A stretch of 34,339 bases of DNA. It comes from Paraburkholderia dinghuensis. Its GTDB lineage: Bacteria > Pseudomonadota > Gammaproteobacteria > Burkholderiales > Burkholderiaceae. The notes under the pieces are model-generated. The model was not told where the DNA came from and ran no database searches. It saw nothing but the letters and a program-made list of their open reading frames with translations. The position numbers were made by a program, and so were the translations under genes. Of this stretch, positions 24,609 through 34,311 are shown piece by piece (position 1 is the first letter of the stretch; every line of letters starts with the position of its first letter). Location: NCBI RefSeq assembly GCF_003837865.1, contig NZ_RQIS01000024.1, forward strand, positions 1 through 34,339, in the 5' to 3' direction.

Positions 24609-25808
24609 ATGGAATTCCAGATGCTGGAAACCGAAACCAACGGCACCATCATCAAGGTGGTGGGCGTGGGTGGCGCTGGCGGCAATGCCGTTCAGCACAT
24701 GATCAACCGCGGCGTGCAAGGCGTCGATTTCATCGTCATGAACACGGACGCGCAGGCGCTCTCGCGTTCGCGTGCGTCGGCCGTGATCCAGCTCGGTAAC
24801 ACGGGTCTGGGCGCAGGTGCGAAGCCGGAGATGGGTCGCGCGGCTGCAGAAGAAGCACGTGAGCGTATCGCCGACGGACTGCGTGGCGCGCACATGGTGT
24901 TCATCACCGCAGGCATGGGCGGCGGTACGGGCACGGGCGCGGCACCGGTCGTGGCGCAGATCGCCAAGGAAATGGGCATTCTGACCGTCGGCGTCGTGAG
25001 CAAGCCGTTCGAGTTCGAGGGCGGCAAGCGCATGCGCGTGGCAGAAACCGGTGCGCAGCAACTGGAGGATCACGTCGACTCGCTGATTGTCGTCCTGAAC
25101 GACAAGCTGTTCGACGTGATGGGCGATGACGCCGAAATGGACAAGTGCTTCCAGTGCGCTGACGACGTTCTGAACAACGCGGTTGCCGGCATCGCCGAAA
25201 TCATCAACGTCGACGGTCTCGTGAACGTCGACTTCGAAGACGTGAAGACGGTGATGGGTGAGCAGGGCAAGGCGATGATGGGCACGGCGACGGTCGCCGG
25301 TGTCGATCGCGCGCGCCTCGCGGCGGAACAGGCCGTGGCGAGCCCGCTGCTCGAAGGTGTCGATCTGTCGGGTGCGCGTGGCGTGCTGGTCAACATCACG
25401 TCGAGCCGTTCGCTGCGTCTGTCGGAAACGCGCGAAGTGATGAACACCATCAAGAGCTACGCGGCGGAAGACGCCACGGTGATCTTCGGCGCGGTGTACG
25501 ACGACGCGATGGGCGACGCGCTGCGTGTGACGGTGGTCGCGACGGGTCTCGGCCGCGTGGCGAAGAAGCAGCAGTCTGCGGCACCGATGACGCTGCTGCG
25601 CACCGGTACGGACAACCATCCGATCCCGACGATGCAGACGTACGCAACGCACGCGCAGGCCGGTTCGACGGCCGACTACGGCGCGCTCGATACGCCGGCC
25701 GTCTGGCGCACGTCGCGCGACACCGCCGCTTCGCACGTTCAGGCGCTGCAGGAAAAGGGCGTCGACACGTACGATATTCCGGCGTTTTTGCGCAAGCAGG
25801 CGGACTGA
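24609..25808 (+). CDS. ftsZ: Cell division GTPase FtsZ
   Basis: A tubulin homologue that polymerises into the cytokinetic ring. The 399-residue protein has the GTP signature G-G-G-T-G-T-G (104-110), the N-terminal V-G-V-G-G-A-G-G-N loop and the T7 loop N-V-D-F-E-D-V. After a short linker it ends in the conserved tail peptide D-I-P-A-F-L-R used by FtsA and other partners. The ATG at 24609 is chosen because GGAGG lies 4 bases before it and the protein then begins M-E-F-Q-M-L-E like relatives; the frame stays open 35 codons further upstream without family resemblance. It is the last gene of the cluster. Confidence 0.96.
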   Translation: MEFQMLETETNGTIIKVVGVGGAGGNAVQHMINRGVQGVDFIVMNTDAQALSRSRASAVIQLGNTGLGAGAKPEMGRAAAEEARERIADGLRGAHMVFITAGMGGGTGTGAAPVVAQIAKEMGILTVGVVSKPFEFEGGKRMRVAETGAQQLEDHVDSLIVVLNDKLFDVMGDDAEMDKCFQCADDVLNNAVAGIAEIINVDGLVNVDFEDVKTVMGEQGKAMMGTATVAGVDRARLAAEQAVASPLLEGVDLSGARGVLVNITSSRSLRLSETREVMNTIKSYAAEDATVIFGAVYDDAMGDALRVTVVATGLGRVAKKQQSAAPMTLLRTGTDNHPIPTMQTYATHAQAGSTADYGALDTPAVWRTSRDTAASHVQALQEKGVDTYDIPAFLRKQAD

Positions 25809-25824
25809 GCGTGTGGATGTCTGG

Positions 25825-25845
25825 CTGCGGCGCGGCGCAGTTTTT
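25825..25845 (+). terminator. Candidate terminator at the end of the dcw operon
   Basis: CTGCG (25825-25829) and CGCAG (25836-25840) form a short GC-rich stem with a 6-base loop, followed by TTTTT. It starts 17 bases after the ftsZ stop. The stem is short, so termination may be partial. Confidence 0.55.
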
Positions 25846-26047
25846 GCGCTCGCCCGCGGACGGACCAGGGACTTGAGTCGGCGCTAAAGCGCGAACTCCG
25901 GTCGACACACGCGAAGCGTCGCAATGATGGTCAGCAGAGCTGCATCCGCGAGGATGTGCGGCAGGGACGGTTGCCGGCTACGCTATGGGCGGAGCGGCAA
26001 GGGTGGCGTGCCGCCTGACGATCCTGAAAGCCTGATGGCCGATAATT
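25846..26047. other. Intergenic region between ftsZ and the peroxiredoxin gene, no gene seen
   Basis: About 200 bases without a credible reading frame. No strong promoter hexamers could be picked out; only the repeats just downstream (26048-26086) stand out. Confidence 0.5.
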
Positions 26048-26086
26048 GCGAAGTACTGCGGCGAAGTATCGCGGCGAGATACCGCG
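26048..26086 (+). repeat. Three tandem 13-bp repeats upstream of the peroxiredoxin gene
   Basis: Three contiguous units GCGAAGTACTGCG, GCGAAGTATCGCG and GCGAGATACCGCG occupy exactly 39 bases, ending 36 bases before the peroxiredoxin ATG. Within them GTATC and GATAC also form a dyad. They could be a regulator binding array or a leader structure; the pattern is not one I recognise. Confidence 0.7.
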
Positions 26087-26122
26087 TGTAATTTGCTGGC
26101 GCATCGACGCGAAGGACGAGCC

Positions 26123-26632
26123 ATGATCAAACAGAGTGAATTGCTGCCCGACGCAACCCTCTACGAGTACGTCGAGGATGACCGCGCAGGCTGCACGTTG
26201 GGGCCGAACAGCTTCAACGTGCGCGAACAGACGGCGGGCAAGCGTGTGGTGATCTTCGGATTGCCAGGCGCGTTTACGCCCACGTGTTCTGCGAAGCACG
26301 TTCCGGGTTACATCGAGAAGGCCGGGGCGCTTGCCGCGGCCGGTATCGACGAGGTCTGGTGCGTGTCGGTCAACGACGCGTTCGTGATGGGCGCGTGGGG
26401 GCGCGAACTGCGTACCGCGGGCAAGGTACGCATGATGGGCGACGGCAGCGCGGCATTCACCCAGGCGCTTGGTCTGGAGCAGGATTTGTCGGCGCGTGGC
26501 ATGGGGCTTCGTTCCCAGCGCTATGCGATGGTGGTCGACGACGGTGTGGTCAAGACGCTGCACGTCGAAGCACCCGGCAAGTTCGAAGTCAGCGATGCGG
26601 CGAGCATCCTCGCCACATTGGGTCCCGCCTGA
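26123..26632 (+). CDS. Peroxiredoxin (Prx5-like, AhpC/TSA-related redoxin)
   Basis: A thiol peroxidase that reduces hydrogen peroxide and alkyl hydroperoxides using glutathione/glutaredoxin or thioredoxin. The 169 residues have the active-site motif P-G-A-F-T-P-T-C with peroxidatic Cys55, supported by Thr52 and a later conserved Arg in R-S-Q-R-Y. There is a second cysteine at 80 (V-W-C-V-S-V-N-D), the position typical of the Prx5 subfamily; Cys24 is extra. No glutaredoxin domain is fused. AAGGA about 8 bases before the ATG at 26123 fixes the start; a longer in-frame TTG start is less likely. It is monocistronic, flanked by repeats upstream and a strong stem-loop downstream. Confidence 0.9.
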   Translation: MIKQSELLPDATLYEYVEDDRAGCTLGPNSFNVREQTAGKRVVIFGLPGAFTPTCSAKHVPGYIEKAGALAAAGIDEVWCVSVNDAFVMGAWGRELRTAGKVRMMGDGSAAFTQALGLEQDLSARGMGLRSQRYAMVVDDGVVKTLHVEAPGKFEVSDAASILATLGPA

Positions 26633-26712
26633 GTGCGCCGCCCGGCGACACGTTGCCGCAGCGCAACAGGCCGACGGTGCAATTGTGACGGGCCATTACG
26701 TGGCACCAGGCA

Positions 26713-26751
26713 GGCCGATGACCGGAAACGCCTCCGTTTCGGGCATCGGCC
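26713..26751 (+). terminator. Stable stem-loop after the peroxiredoxin gene (no T-run)
   Basis: GGCCGATG (26713-26720) pairs with CATCGGCC (26744-26751), and the interior continues with GAAACG (26725-26730) pairing with CGTTTC (26735-26740), giving a stem of about 16 bp with a bulge, a mismatch and a 4-base loop. It lacks a T-tract, so termination is uncertain; mRNA 3' end protection is an alternative. Confidence 0.45.
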
Positions 26752-26831
26752 CTGCTACTTGACTCCGTTGGCGTAACAGCGGGAAACAGACTATCGCGCT
26801 GCGGAGAACAACGAACTCCGCACATCTGGAG

Positions 26832-26837
26832 TATAAT
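26832..26837 (+). promoter_or_regulatory. lpxC promoter, consensus -10 TATAAT
   Basis: A perfect TATAAT lies 52 bases before the lpxC ATG. The -35 region at the expected spacing (near 26809-26814) is a poor match. Transcription would start near 26844-26845. Confidence 0.6.
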
Positions 26838-26853
26838 TCGCGCTATGAATTAA

Positions 26854-26873
26854 AAAGTCCCGATTGGGATTTT
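26854..26873 (+). other. Hairpin in the lpxC leader
   Basis: AAAGTCCC (26854-26861) pairs with GGGATTTT (26866-26873) over 8 bp including one G-U pair, with a GATT loop. It occupies most of the short leader between the promoter and the lpxC start. The 3' arm ends in TTTT, so it resembles a weak terminator. Confidence 0.5.
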
Positions 26874-26889
26874 CAATGAACAGAACACC

Positions 26890-27807
26890 ATGTTGAAGCA
26901 GCGAACCATCAAATCAATCGTGAAGACAGTCGGCATCGGCCTGCACTCGGGCCGCAAGGTCGACCTGACGCTCCGTCCGGCGGCCCCGGACACGGGCATC
27001 GTGTTTTCGCGCGTGGATTTGCCGACCCCGGTGGACATCCCCGCGTCGGCGATGGCGATCGGCGACACGCGCCTCGCCTCGGTGCTGCAGAAGGATGGCG
27101 CGCGTGTTTCGACGGTCGAGCATCTGATGTCGGCGTGCGCGGGCCTTGGTATCGACAACCTCTACGTCGATGTGACCGCGGAAGAAATTCCCATCATGGA
27201 CGGCAGCGCGGCCTCGTTCGTGTTCTTGATCCAGTCGGCGGGTATCGAAGAGCAGAACGCGGCGAAGAAGTTCATCAAGGTCAAGAAACCGGTCGAAATC
27301 CGCGAGGGCGACAAATTTGCGCGCCTCGATCCGTATTTCGGCTTCAAGTTGAAGTTCACGATCGACTTTCGCCATCCGGCCGTCGACAAGACGGGCCAGG
27401 CGCTTGAAGTCGATTTCGCGAACACGTCGTACGTGCGCGAGATCGCGCGTGCCCGTACGTTCGGCTTCGCGCACGAAGTCGAAATGATGCGCGAGTTGGG
27501 CCTCGCGCGCGGCGGCAGCATGGACAACGCGATCGTGCTCGACGAATACCGCATCCTGAATAACGACGGCCTTCGCTACGACGACGAGTTCGTGAAGCAC
27601 AAGATGCTCGACGCGATCGGCGACCTGTATGTGGTCGGGCATCCGCTGCTCGCTTCGTACACGGCGTACAAGTCGGGCCATGGCCTGAACAACGCGCTGC
27701 TGCGCGAATTGCTCAAGCACGAAGACGCCTGGGAACTGGTGACCTTCGACGACAAGCAAAAGGCGCCGCTCGGCTTCGGCTACGAAGCGCAAACCGCATT
27801 CGCCTGA
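26890..27807 (+). CDS. lpxC: UDP-3-O-acyl-N-acetylglucosamine deacetylase LpxC
   Basis: A cytoplasmic zinc deacetylase, the committed step of lipid A synthesis. The 305 residues equal E. coli LpxC in length. Zinc ligands are His78 (V-E-H-L-M-S), His237 and Asp241 (H-K-x2-x-D), and the catalytic residues are Glu77 and His264 (S-G-H-G-L-N-N), all one position earlier than E. coli numbering. No Shine-Dalgarno precedes the ATG. A 6-residue out-of-frame reading frame starting at 26876 overlaps the lpxC start. Although it lies close to the dcw cluster, it has its own promoter and a strong terminator and is separated from ftsZ by the peroxiredoxin gene. Confidence 0.96.
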   Translation: MLKQRTIKSIVKTVGIGLHSGRKVDLTLRPAAPDTGIVFSRVDLPTPVDIPASAMAIGDTRLASVLQKDGARVSTVEHLMSACAGLGIDNLYVDVTAEEIPIMDGSAASFVFLIQSAGIEEQNAAKKFIKVKKPVEIREGDKFARLDPYFGFKLKFTIDFRHPAVDKTGQALEVDFANTSYVREIARARTFGFAHEVEMMRELGLARGGSMDNAIVLDEYRILNNDGLRYDDEFVKHKMLDAIGDLYVVGHPLLASYTAYKSGHGLNNALLRELLKHEDAWELVTFDDKQKAPLGFGYEAQTAFA

Positions 27808-27830
27808 GCGCAGCGCTCGGCAGTGTCAGC

Positions 27831-27859
27831 AAAAAGGGCGGCTTGATGCCGCCCTTTTT
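27831..27859. terminator. Bidirectional terminator between lpxC and the DciA-like gene
   Basis: AAAAAGGGCGGC (27831-27842) pairs perfectly with GCCGCCCTTTTT (27848-27859) around a 5-base loop. It has a T-run in both directions and lies between the 3' ends of two convergent genes, so it can serve both. Confidence 0.9.
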
Positions 27860-27898
27860 CATTTCCAGCGTATGCCGCCTTGAGACGCGAGAAGCGAG

Positions 27899-28372
27899 TC
27901 AGCGCTTGCTCGAGTGGCGCGCCGCCATTTTCGCGAGTGCCTCTTGAAGTGGCGAAGGCGGCAGCTCCTCGCTGAGCGCCCTCAGCGCCGCCGCACCCGC
28001 GGGCGACATGCGCGCTTCTTTGGGCGGCTTTGCTTCCTTCACCGATTGTGGACGCACACGAATGCGCACTGAATCGAGCGGCCAGCCGCGCGCCTGCAAG
28101 TCGGCAACGAGCCGCGGTTCCAGTTGACGTAACCGCGCCGCGAGCGCGTTATGCGCCGTGAACAGCGCCAGCTTGCCGTCCTTGATGAAGCCCGGCTCGA
28201 CACTTGTCGCGAGATAGTCCGGCAGCAACGCCGCCAGGTCGCGCCGCATGGCCGTCATCTGCTCGACGCCCGCGCGCAGCGGCGCGAGCGCCTCAGCGCG
28301 GCTCAACAGTTCGGCGACCGGCCGGGCGAAACCTGGCGCAGACGGCCTTGAAAATGGCGAAAAACGGCTCAT
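27899..28372 (-). CDS. DciA-like protein (DUF721)
   Basis: A 157-residue protein resembling the DUF721/DciA family, whose members load or assist the replicative helicase DnaB in bacteria that lack DnaC. The conserved part runs from about residue 20 to 113, including L-x-P-L-R-A-G, the F-x-A-H-N-A-L-A-A-R-L-R-Q-L-E segment and W-P-L-D-S-V-R-I-R-V-R-P. The C-terminal 40 residues are polar and probably disordered. The start M-S-R-F-S-P-F is chosen by resemblance to relatives; no good ribosome binding site is seen and the frame stays open upstream, with other ATGs. It is convergent with lpxC and divergent from secA. Family assignment is from memory of the conserved segment. Confidence 0.75.
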   Translation of the reverse strand: MSRFSPFSRPSAPGFARPVAELLSRAEALAPLRAGVEQMTAMRRDLAALLPDYLATSVEPGFIKDGKLALFTAHNALAARLRQLEPRLVADLQARGWPLDSVRIRVRPQSVKEAKPPKEARMSPAGAAALRALSEELPPSPLQEALAKMAARHSSKR

Positions 28373-28576
28373 GTCAGAAGGAGGACGGGCGCGCACGCGA
28401 CGCCGCATGCAGATGTCGTCATTGTAGCTTGCGCGGCAAGCGCCCACGCGCCTTCCAGTCGTTCGGCCAGGACCTGCCCGCAGATGGGGACCGAGCGGCC
28501 GGGAGGCTTTCCGCGCGGGCATTTCACGCGCTCGGGACGTCTTGCTACTGACACAGGCGGCCACGAGGGCGCGTGC
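28373..28576. other. Divergent interval between the DciA-like gene and secA, no gene seen
   Basis: About 200 bases without a credible coding frame. It should hold the promoter of the minus-strand DciA-like gene, but I cannot point to hexamers for it. The secA promoter candidate lies just to the right. Confidence 0.45.
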
Positions 28577-28582
28577 TAAAAT
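28574..28582 (+). promoter_or_regulatory. Candidate secA promoter (extended -10)
   Basis: TGC followed by TAAAAT (28577-28582) makes an extended -10. CTGACA at 28548-28553 resembles a -35 but its spacing of 23 is too long. The resulting secA leader would be about 150 bases and contains a small CAAAT/ATTTG hairpin at 28591-28606. Confidence 0.45.
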
Positions 28583-28740
28583 GCCCGATTCAAATCCACT
28601 AATTTGGGCTTAAGTCGCCGAGGTCTTTCCAAACCGGGTGCGCCCGCAGGCTGGGCAGGGTAAGCGCAGAGAGCGCGCAAAAAACCCGCCGAAAACCTGC
28701 GAGGAATCCTGGTCGAAGCCCCGACGCCGACACCGATCCG

Positions 28741-31545
<2,805 letters not shown>

Positions 31546-31650
31546 TTCCCGGCGGCGTGCGCGTGAACCGCGTCGCCGCCTGTTTCGCGCGGCCTCGCCG
31601 TTGATTCCGTAGTCTGGACCTTGTTTCCGGGCACGGCCTTCCTGATTCCC

Positions 31651-31693
31651 AATGCCGGTGAGGCCTTAAGCGCCTTGGCCGGCATTGCCTTTT
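31651..31693 (+). terminator. Hairpin with T-run between secA and argJ
   Basis: AATGCCGG (31651-31658) and CCGGCATT (31679-31686) form a perfect 8-bp stem. The 20-base interior can fold a second small stem (AGGC with GCCT). A GCC and TTTT follow at 31687-31693. It is probably the secA terminator, although it ends only 16 bases before the argJ start and so could instead be a leader structure of argJ. Confidence 0.6.
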
Positions 31694-31708
31694 AGACAGG
31701 TCGCTACC

Positions 31709-32938
31709 ATGGCTGTCAATTTCCCCTCGATCGATCCCGCACAACTCCATCCGATCGCCGGCGTGACGCTCGGCTGGGCCGAGGCCAATATCCGCAAGCC
31801 CAACCGCAAGGACGTGCTCGTGATTTCCGTCGACGAAGGCGCGAGCGTCGCGGGCGTGTTCACGCAGAACCGCTTTTGCGCCGCGCCGGTGACGGTGTGC
31901 CGCGAGCATCTCGCGAACGGTAAGGGGATTCGTGCGCTCGTCGTCAACACGGGTAACGCGAACGCCGGCACGGGCGAGCCGGGCCTCGCTATCGCGCGCG
32001 CAACCTGCGACGAACTCGCGCGACTCGCGGGCATCGAGTCTTCGCAGGTGCTGCCGTTCTCGACGGGCGTGATTCTGGAGCCGCTGCCCCTCGACCGCCT
32101 CAAGGCCGGCCTGCCCGCCGCACTCGCCAACCGCCAGGCCGCGAACTGGTACGACGCCGCGCAGGCGATCATGACGACCGACACGCTGCCGAAGGCCGCG
32201 TCGCGCAAGGTCACGATCGACGGCCATACGGTCACCCTCACGGGCATCAGTAAGGGCGCCGGCATGATCAAGCCGAACATGGCAACGATGCTGGGCTTCC
32301 TCGCGTTCGATGCGAACGTCGCGCAGCAAGTCCTCGACGAACTCGTGAAGTACGTCGCGGACCGCTCGTTCAACTGCATCACCATTGATGGCGATACCTC
32401 GACGAACGACTCGTTCATCCTGATCGCGTCGGGCAAGTCGAGCCTGCCGGCCATCACGTCGACGGACTCGCCCGCTTACGCGGCGCTGCGCGACGCCGTG
32501 ACCGAAGTGGCGCAGACGCTTTCGCAACTGATCGTGCGCGATGGCGAAGGCGCGACGAAGTTCATGACCGTGCACGTCGAAGGCGGCAAGACCGTTGCCG
32601 AGTGCCGCCAGATTGCCTACGCGATCGGTCACTCGCCGCTTGTCAAGACGGCTTTCTACGCGTCGGACCCCAACCTGGGCCGCATCCTGGCTGCGATCGG
32701 CTACGCGGGCGTAACCGACCTCGATGTCGACAAGGTCGATCTCTATCTCGACGACGTGCTCGTCGCGAAGGCCGGCGGTCGCAACCCGGCGTACCAGGAG
32801 GAGGACGGCCAGCGCGTCATGAAGAAGAGCGAGATCCAGATCCGCGTGCTGCTCGGCCGCGGCAACGCGCAGGCCACGGTCTGGACCTGCGACCTCTCGC
32901 ACGACTACGTGAGCATTAACGCCGACTACCGCTCCTGA
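31709..32938 (+). CDS. argJ: Bifunctional ornithine acetyltransferase / N-acetylglutamate synthase ArgJ
   Basis: Catalyses acetyl transfer from N-acetylornithine to glutamate and, in bifunctional forms, acetyl-CoA-dependent synthesis of N-acetylglutamate, in the cyclic arginine pathway. The 409-residue precursor is cut autocatalytically before the nucleophile Thr193, seen in the motif K-P-N-M-A-T-M-L (187-194), into alpha and beta chains. The ATG at 31709 gives M-A-V-N-F-P-S-I-D-P; a TTG 8 codons upstream lies inside the hairpin and is rejected. No strong ribosome binding site is seen. Whether this copy has the second, synthase activity cannot be read from sequence. It lies 17 bases before the ATPase gene. 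Confidence 0.95.
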   Translation: MAVNFPSIDPAQLHPIAGVTLGWAEANIRKPNRKDVLVISVDEGASVAGVFTQNRFCAAPVTVCREHLANGKGIRALVVNTGNANAGTGEPGLAIARATCDELARLAGIESSQVLPFSTGVILEPLPLDRLKAGLPAALANRQAANWYDAAQAIMTTDTLPKAASRKVTIDGHTVTLTGISKGAGMIKPNMATMLGFLAFDANVAQQVLDELVKYVADRSFNCITIDGDTSTNDSFILIASGKSSLPAITSTDSPAYAALRDAVTEVAQTLSQLIVRDGEGATKFMTVHVEGGKTVAECRQIAYAIGHSPLVKTAFYASDPNLGRILAAIGYAGVTDLDVDKVDLYLDDVLVAKAGGRNPAYQEEDGQRVMKKSEIQIRVLLGRGNAQATVWTCDLSHDYVSINADYRS

Positions 32939-32955
32939 CTTACGCATCGATTCCC

Positions 32956-33828
32956 ATGGATAAGCTCGAACAGTTTCTGACTCGCGCCGAAGCGCTCCTC
33001 GGCCGCCTTGAAGCGGTGCTGCCGCCAGCCGCGCCCACAGTCGACTGGAACGCGGCCGTGGCGTTCCGCTGGCGCAAGCGCCAGGGCCGCGGCTATCTGC
33101 AGCCGGTGCCGGCGGTTTCGTCTATCACGCTGGACGACCTGCAGAACATCGACCGCCAGAAAGACCTCATCGAACGCAATACGCGCCAGTTCGTGCAGAA
33201 GAAGCCTGCGAACAACGTGCTGCTCACGGGTGCGCGCGGCACGGGCAAGTCGTCGCTGATCAAGGCTTGCCTGAACGCTTACGCGAAGGACGGCCTGCGT
33301 CTGATCGAAGTCGACAAGGATGACCTGCACGATCTCGGCGACATCGTCGATCTGATCGCTGGCCGCCCCGAGCGCTTCATCGTGTTCTGCGACGACCTCT
33401 CGTTCGAGGAGGGCGAATCGGGCTACAAGGCGCTCAAGGTGGCGCTGGACGGCTCCGTGGCCGCACAGGGCGAAAACGTGCTGATCTACGCGACGTCGAA
33501 CCGCCGTCATCTGCTGCCCGAGTACATGAGCGACAACGAGACGTACAAGCACATGCCCGACGGCGAAATCCATCCAGGCGAGGTGGTCGAGGAGAAGATC
33601 TCGCTGTCCGAGCGTTTCGGCCTGTGGGTGAGCTTCTATCCGTTCAAGCAGGACGACTACCTGACGATCGTTGGCCATTGGCTGCGCCACTTCGGATGCG
33701 GTGACGCCGAAGTCGAAGCCGCGCGCGGCGACGCGCTCGTCTGGGCGCTGGAGCGCGGTTCGCGCTCGGGCCGCGTCGCGTGGCAGTTCGCGCGCGACTG
33801 GTCGGGTAAGAAGGTGCAAAACGCATGA
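32956..33828 (+). CDS. DUF815 family P-loop ATPase
   Basis: A 290-residue AAA-like ATPase of the DUF815 family, of unknown cellular role. The Walker A motif G-A-R-G-T-G-K-S-S is at 92-100 and the Walker B F-I-V-F-C-D-D-L-S-F at 141-150 (Asp146, Asp147). A sensor-like A-T-S-N-R-R follows, and the C-terminal part has a helical lid. The first 80 residues precede the ATPase core and contain a W-R-K-R-Q segment. No transmembrane helix or signal peptide is seen. It lies between argJ (17-base gap) and mutT (ATGA overlap), so it is probably co-expressed with both. Function cannot be assigned further. Confidence 0.85.
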   Translation: MDKLEQFLTRAEALLGRLEAVLPPAAPTVDWNAAVAFRWRKRQGRGYLQPVPAVSSITLDDLQNIDRQKDLIERNTRQFVQKKPANNVLLTGARGTGKSSLIKACLNAYAKDGLRLIEVDKDDLHDLGDIVDLIAGRPERFIVFCDDLSFEEGESGYKALKVALDGSVAAQGENVLIYATSNRRHLLPEYMSDNETYKHMPDGEIHPGEVVEEKISLSERFGLWVSFYPFKQDDYLTIVGHWLRHFGCGDAEVEAARGDALVWALERGSRSGRVAWQFARDWSGKKVQNA

Positions 33829-34247
33829 GCGGGGCTTCCGAGCCTGGATCGGCGCAGATCCGGCCCGTCACCGAGGTGGCGGTCGGCGTGATCGTGCAGC
33901 CGGACGGCCGCTATCTGCTGGCGCAACGCCCGGAAGGCAAACCCTACGCCGGGTACTGGGAGTTTCCGGGCGGCAAGCTGGAGGTGGGCGAGTCGATCGA
34001 GGCGGCGCTCGCGCGCGAATTGCACGAGGAGCTGGGCATCGACGTGAAGGCGTGCCATCTGTGGCACACGCTCGAACACGACTACCCGCATGCCTACGTA
34101 CGGCTTTACTTCTGCAAGGTGACCGAATGGAGCGGCGAGCCGCACGGACGCGAGGGACAGGCGTTCGTCTGGCAGTTGCTGCCGGCGAGCGTCAAACCGC
34201 TTCTGCCGGCAACCATCCCGGTGCTGGAGTGGCTGGCCGCCGAGTGA
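33825..34247 (+). CDS. mutT: 8-oxo-dGTP diphosphatase MutT (Nudix hydrolase)
   Basis: A Nudix hydrolase that removes oxidised guanine nucleotides before they are incorporated into DNA. The 140 residues (E. coli MutT 129) carry a full Nudix box from Gly50 to Ile72: G-x5-E-x7-R-E-L-x-E-E-x-G-I, with Glu65, Glu68 and Glu69 as metal ligands, and the preceding W-E-F-P-G-G. There is no fused thiamine-phosphate synthase domain, which some relatives have. Its ATG overlaps the ATPase stop (ATGA) and a strong terminator follows 5 bases after the stop, making it the last gene of the transcript. Confidence 0.92.
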   Translation: MSGASEPGSAQIRPVTEVAVGVIVQPDGRYLLAQRPEGKPYAGYWEFPGGKLEVGESIEAALARELHEELGIDVKACHLWHTLEHDYPHAYVRLYFCKVTEWSGEPHGREGQAFVWQLLPASVKPLLPATIPVLEWLAAE

Positions 34248-34251
34248 GGCG

Positions 34252-34290
34252 AAAAAAAAACCGCTGCGTGAATCGCGCAGCGGTTTTTTT
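34252..34290. terminator. Bidirectional terminator after mutT
   Basis: A run of nine A, then CCGCTGCG (34261-34268), a 7-base loop, CGCAGCGG (34276-34283) and seven T (34284-34290). Symmetrical A and T runs make it effective in both directions. Confidence 0.9.
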
Positions 34291-34311
34291 ATTGCTCGTT
34301 CGCTTTTCCGC

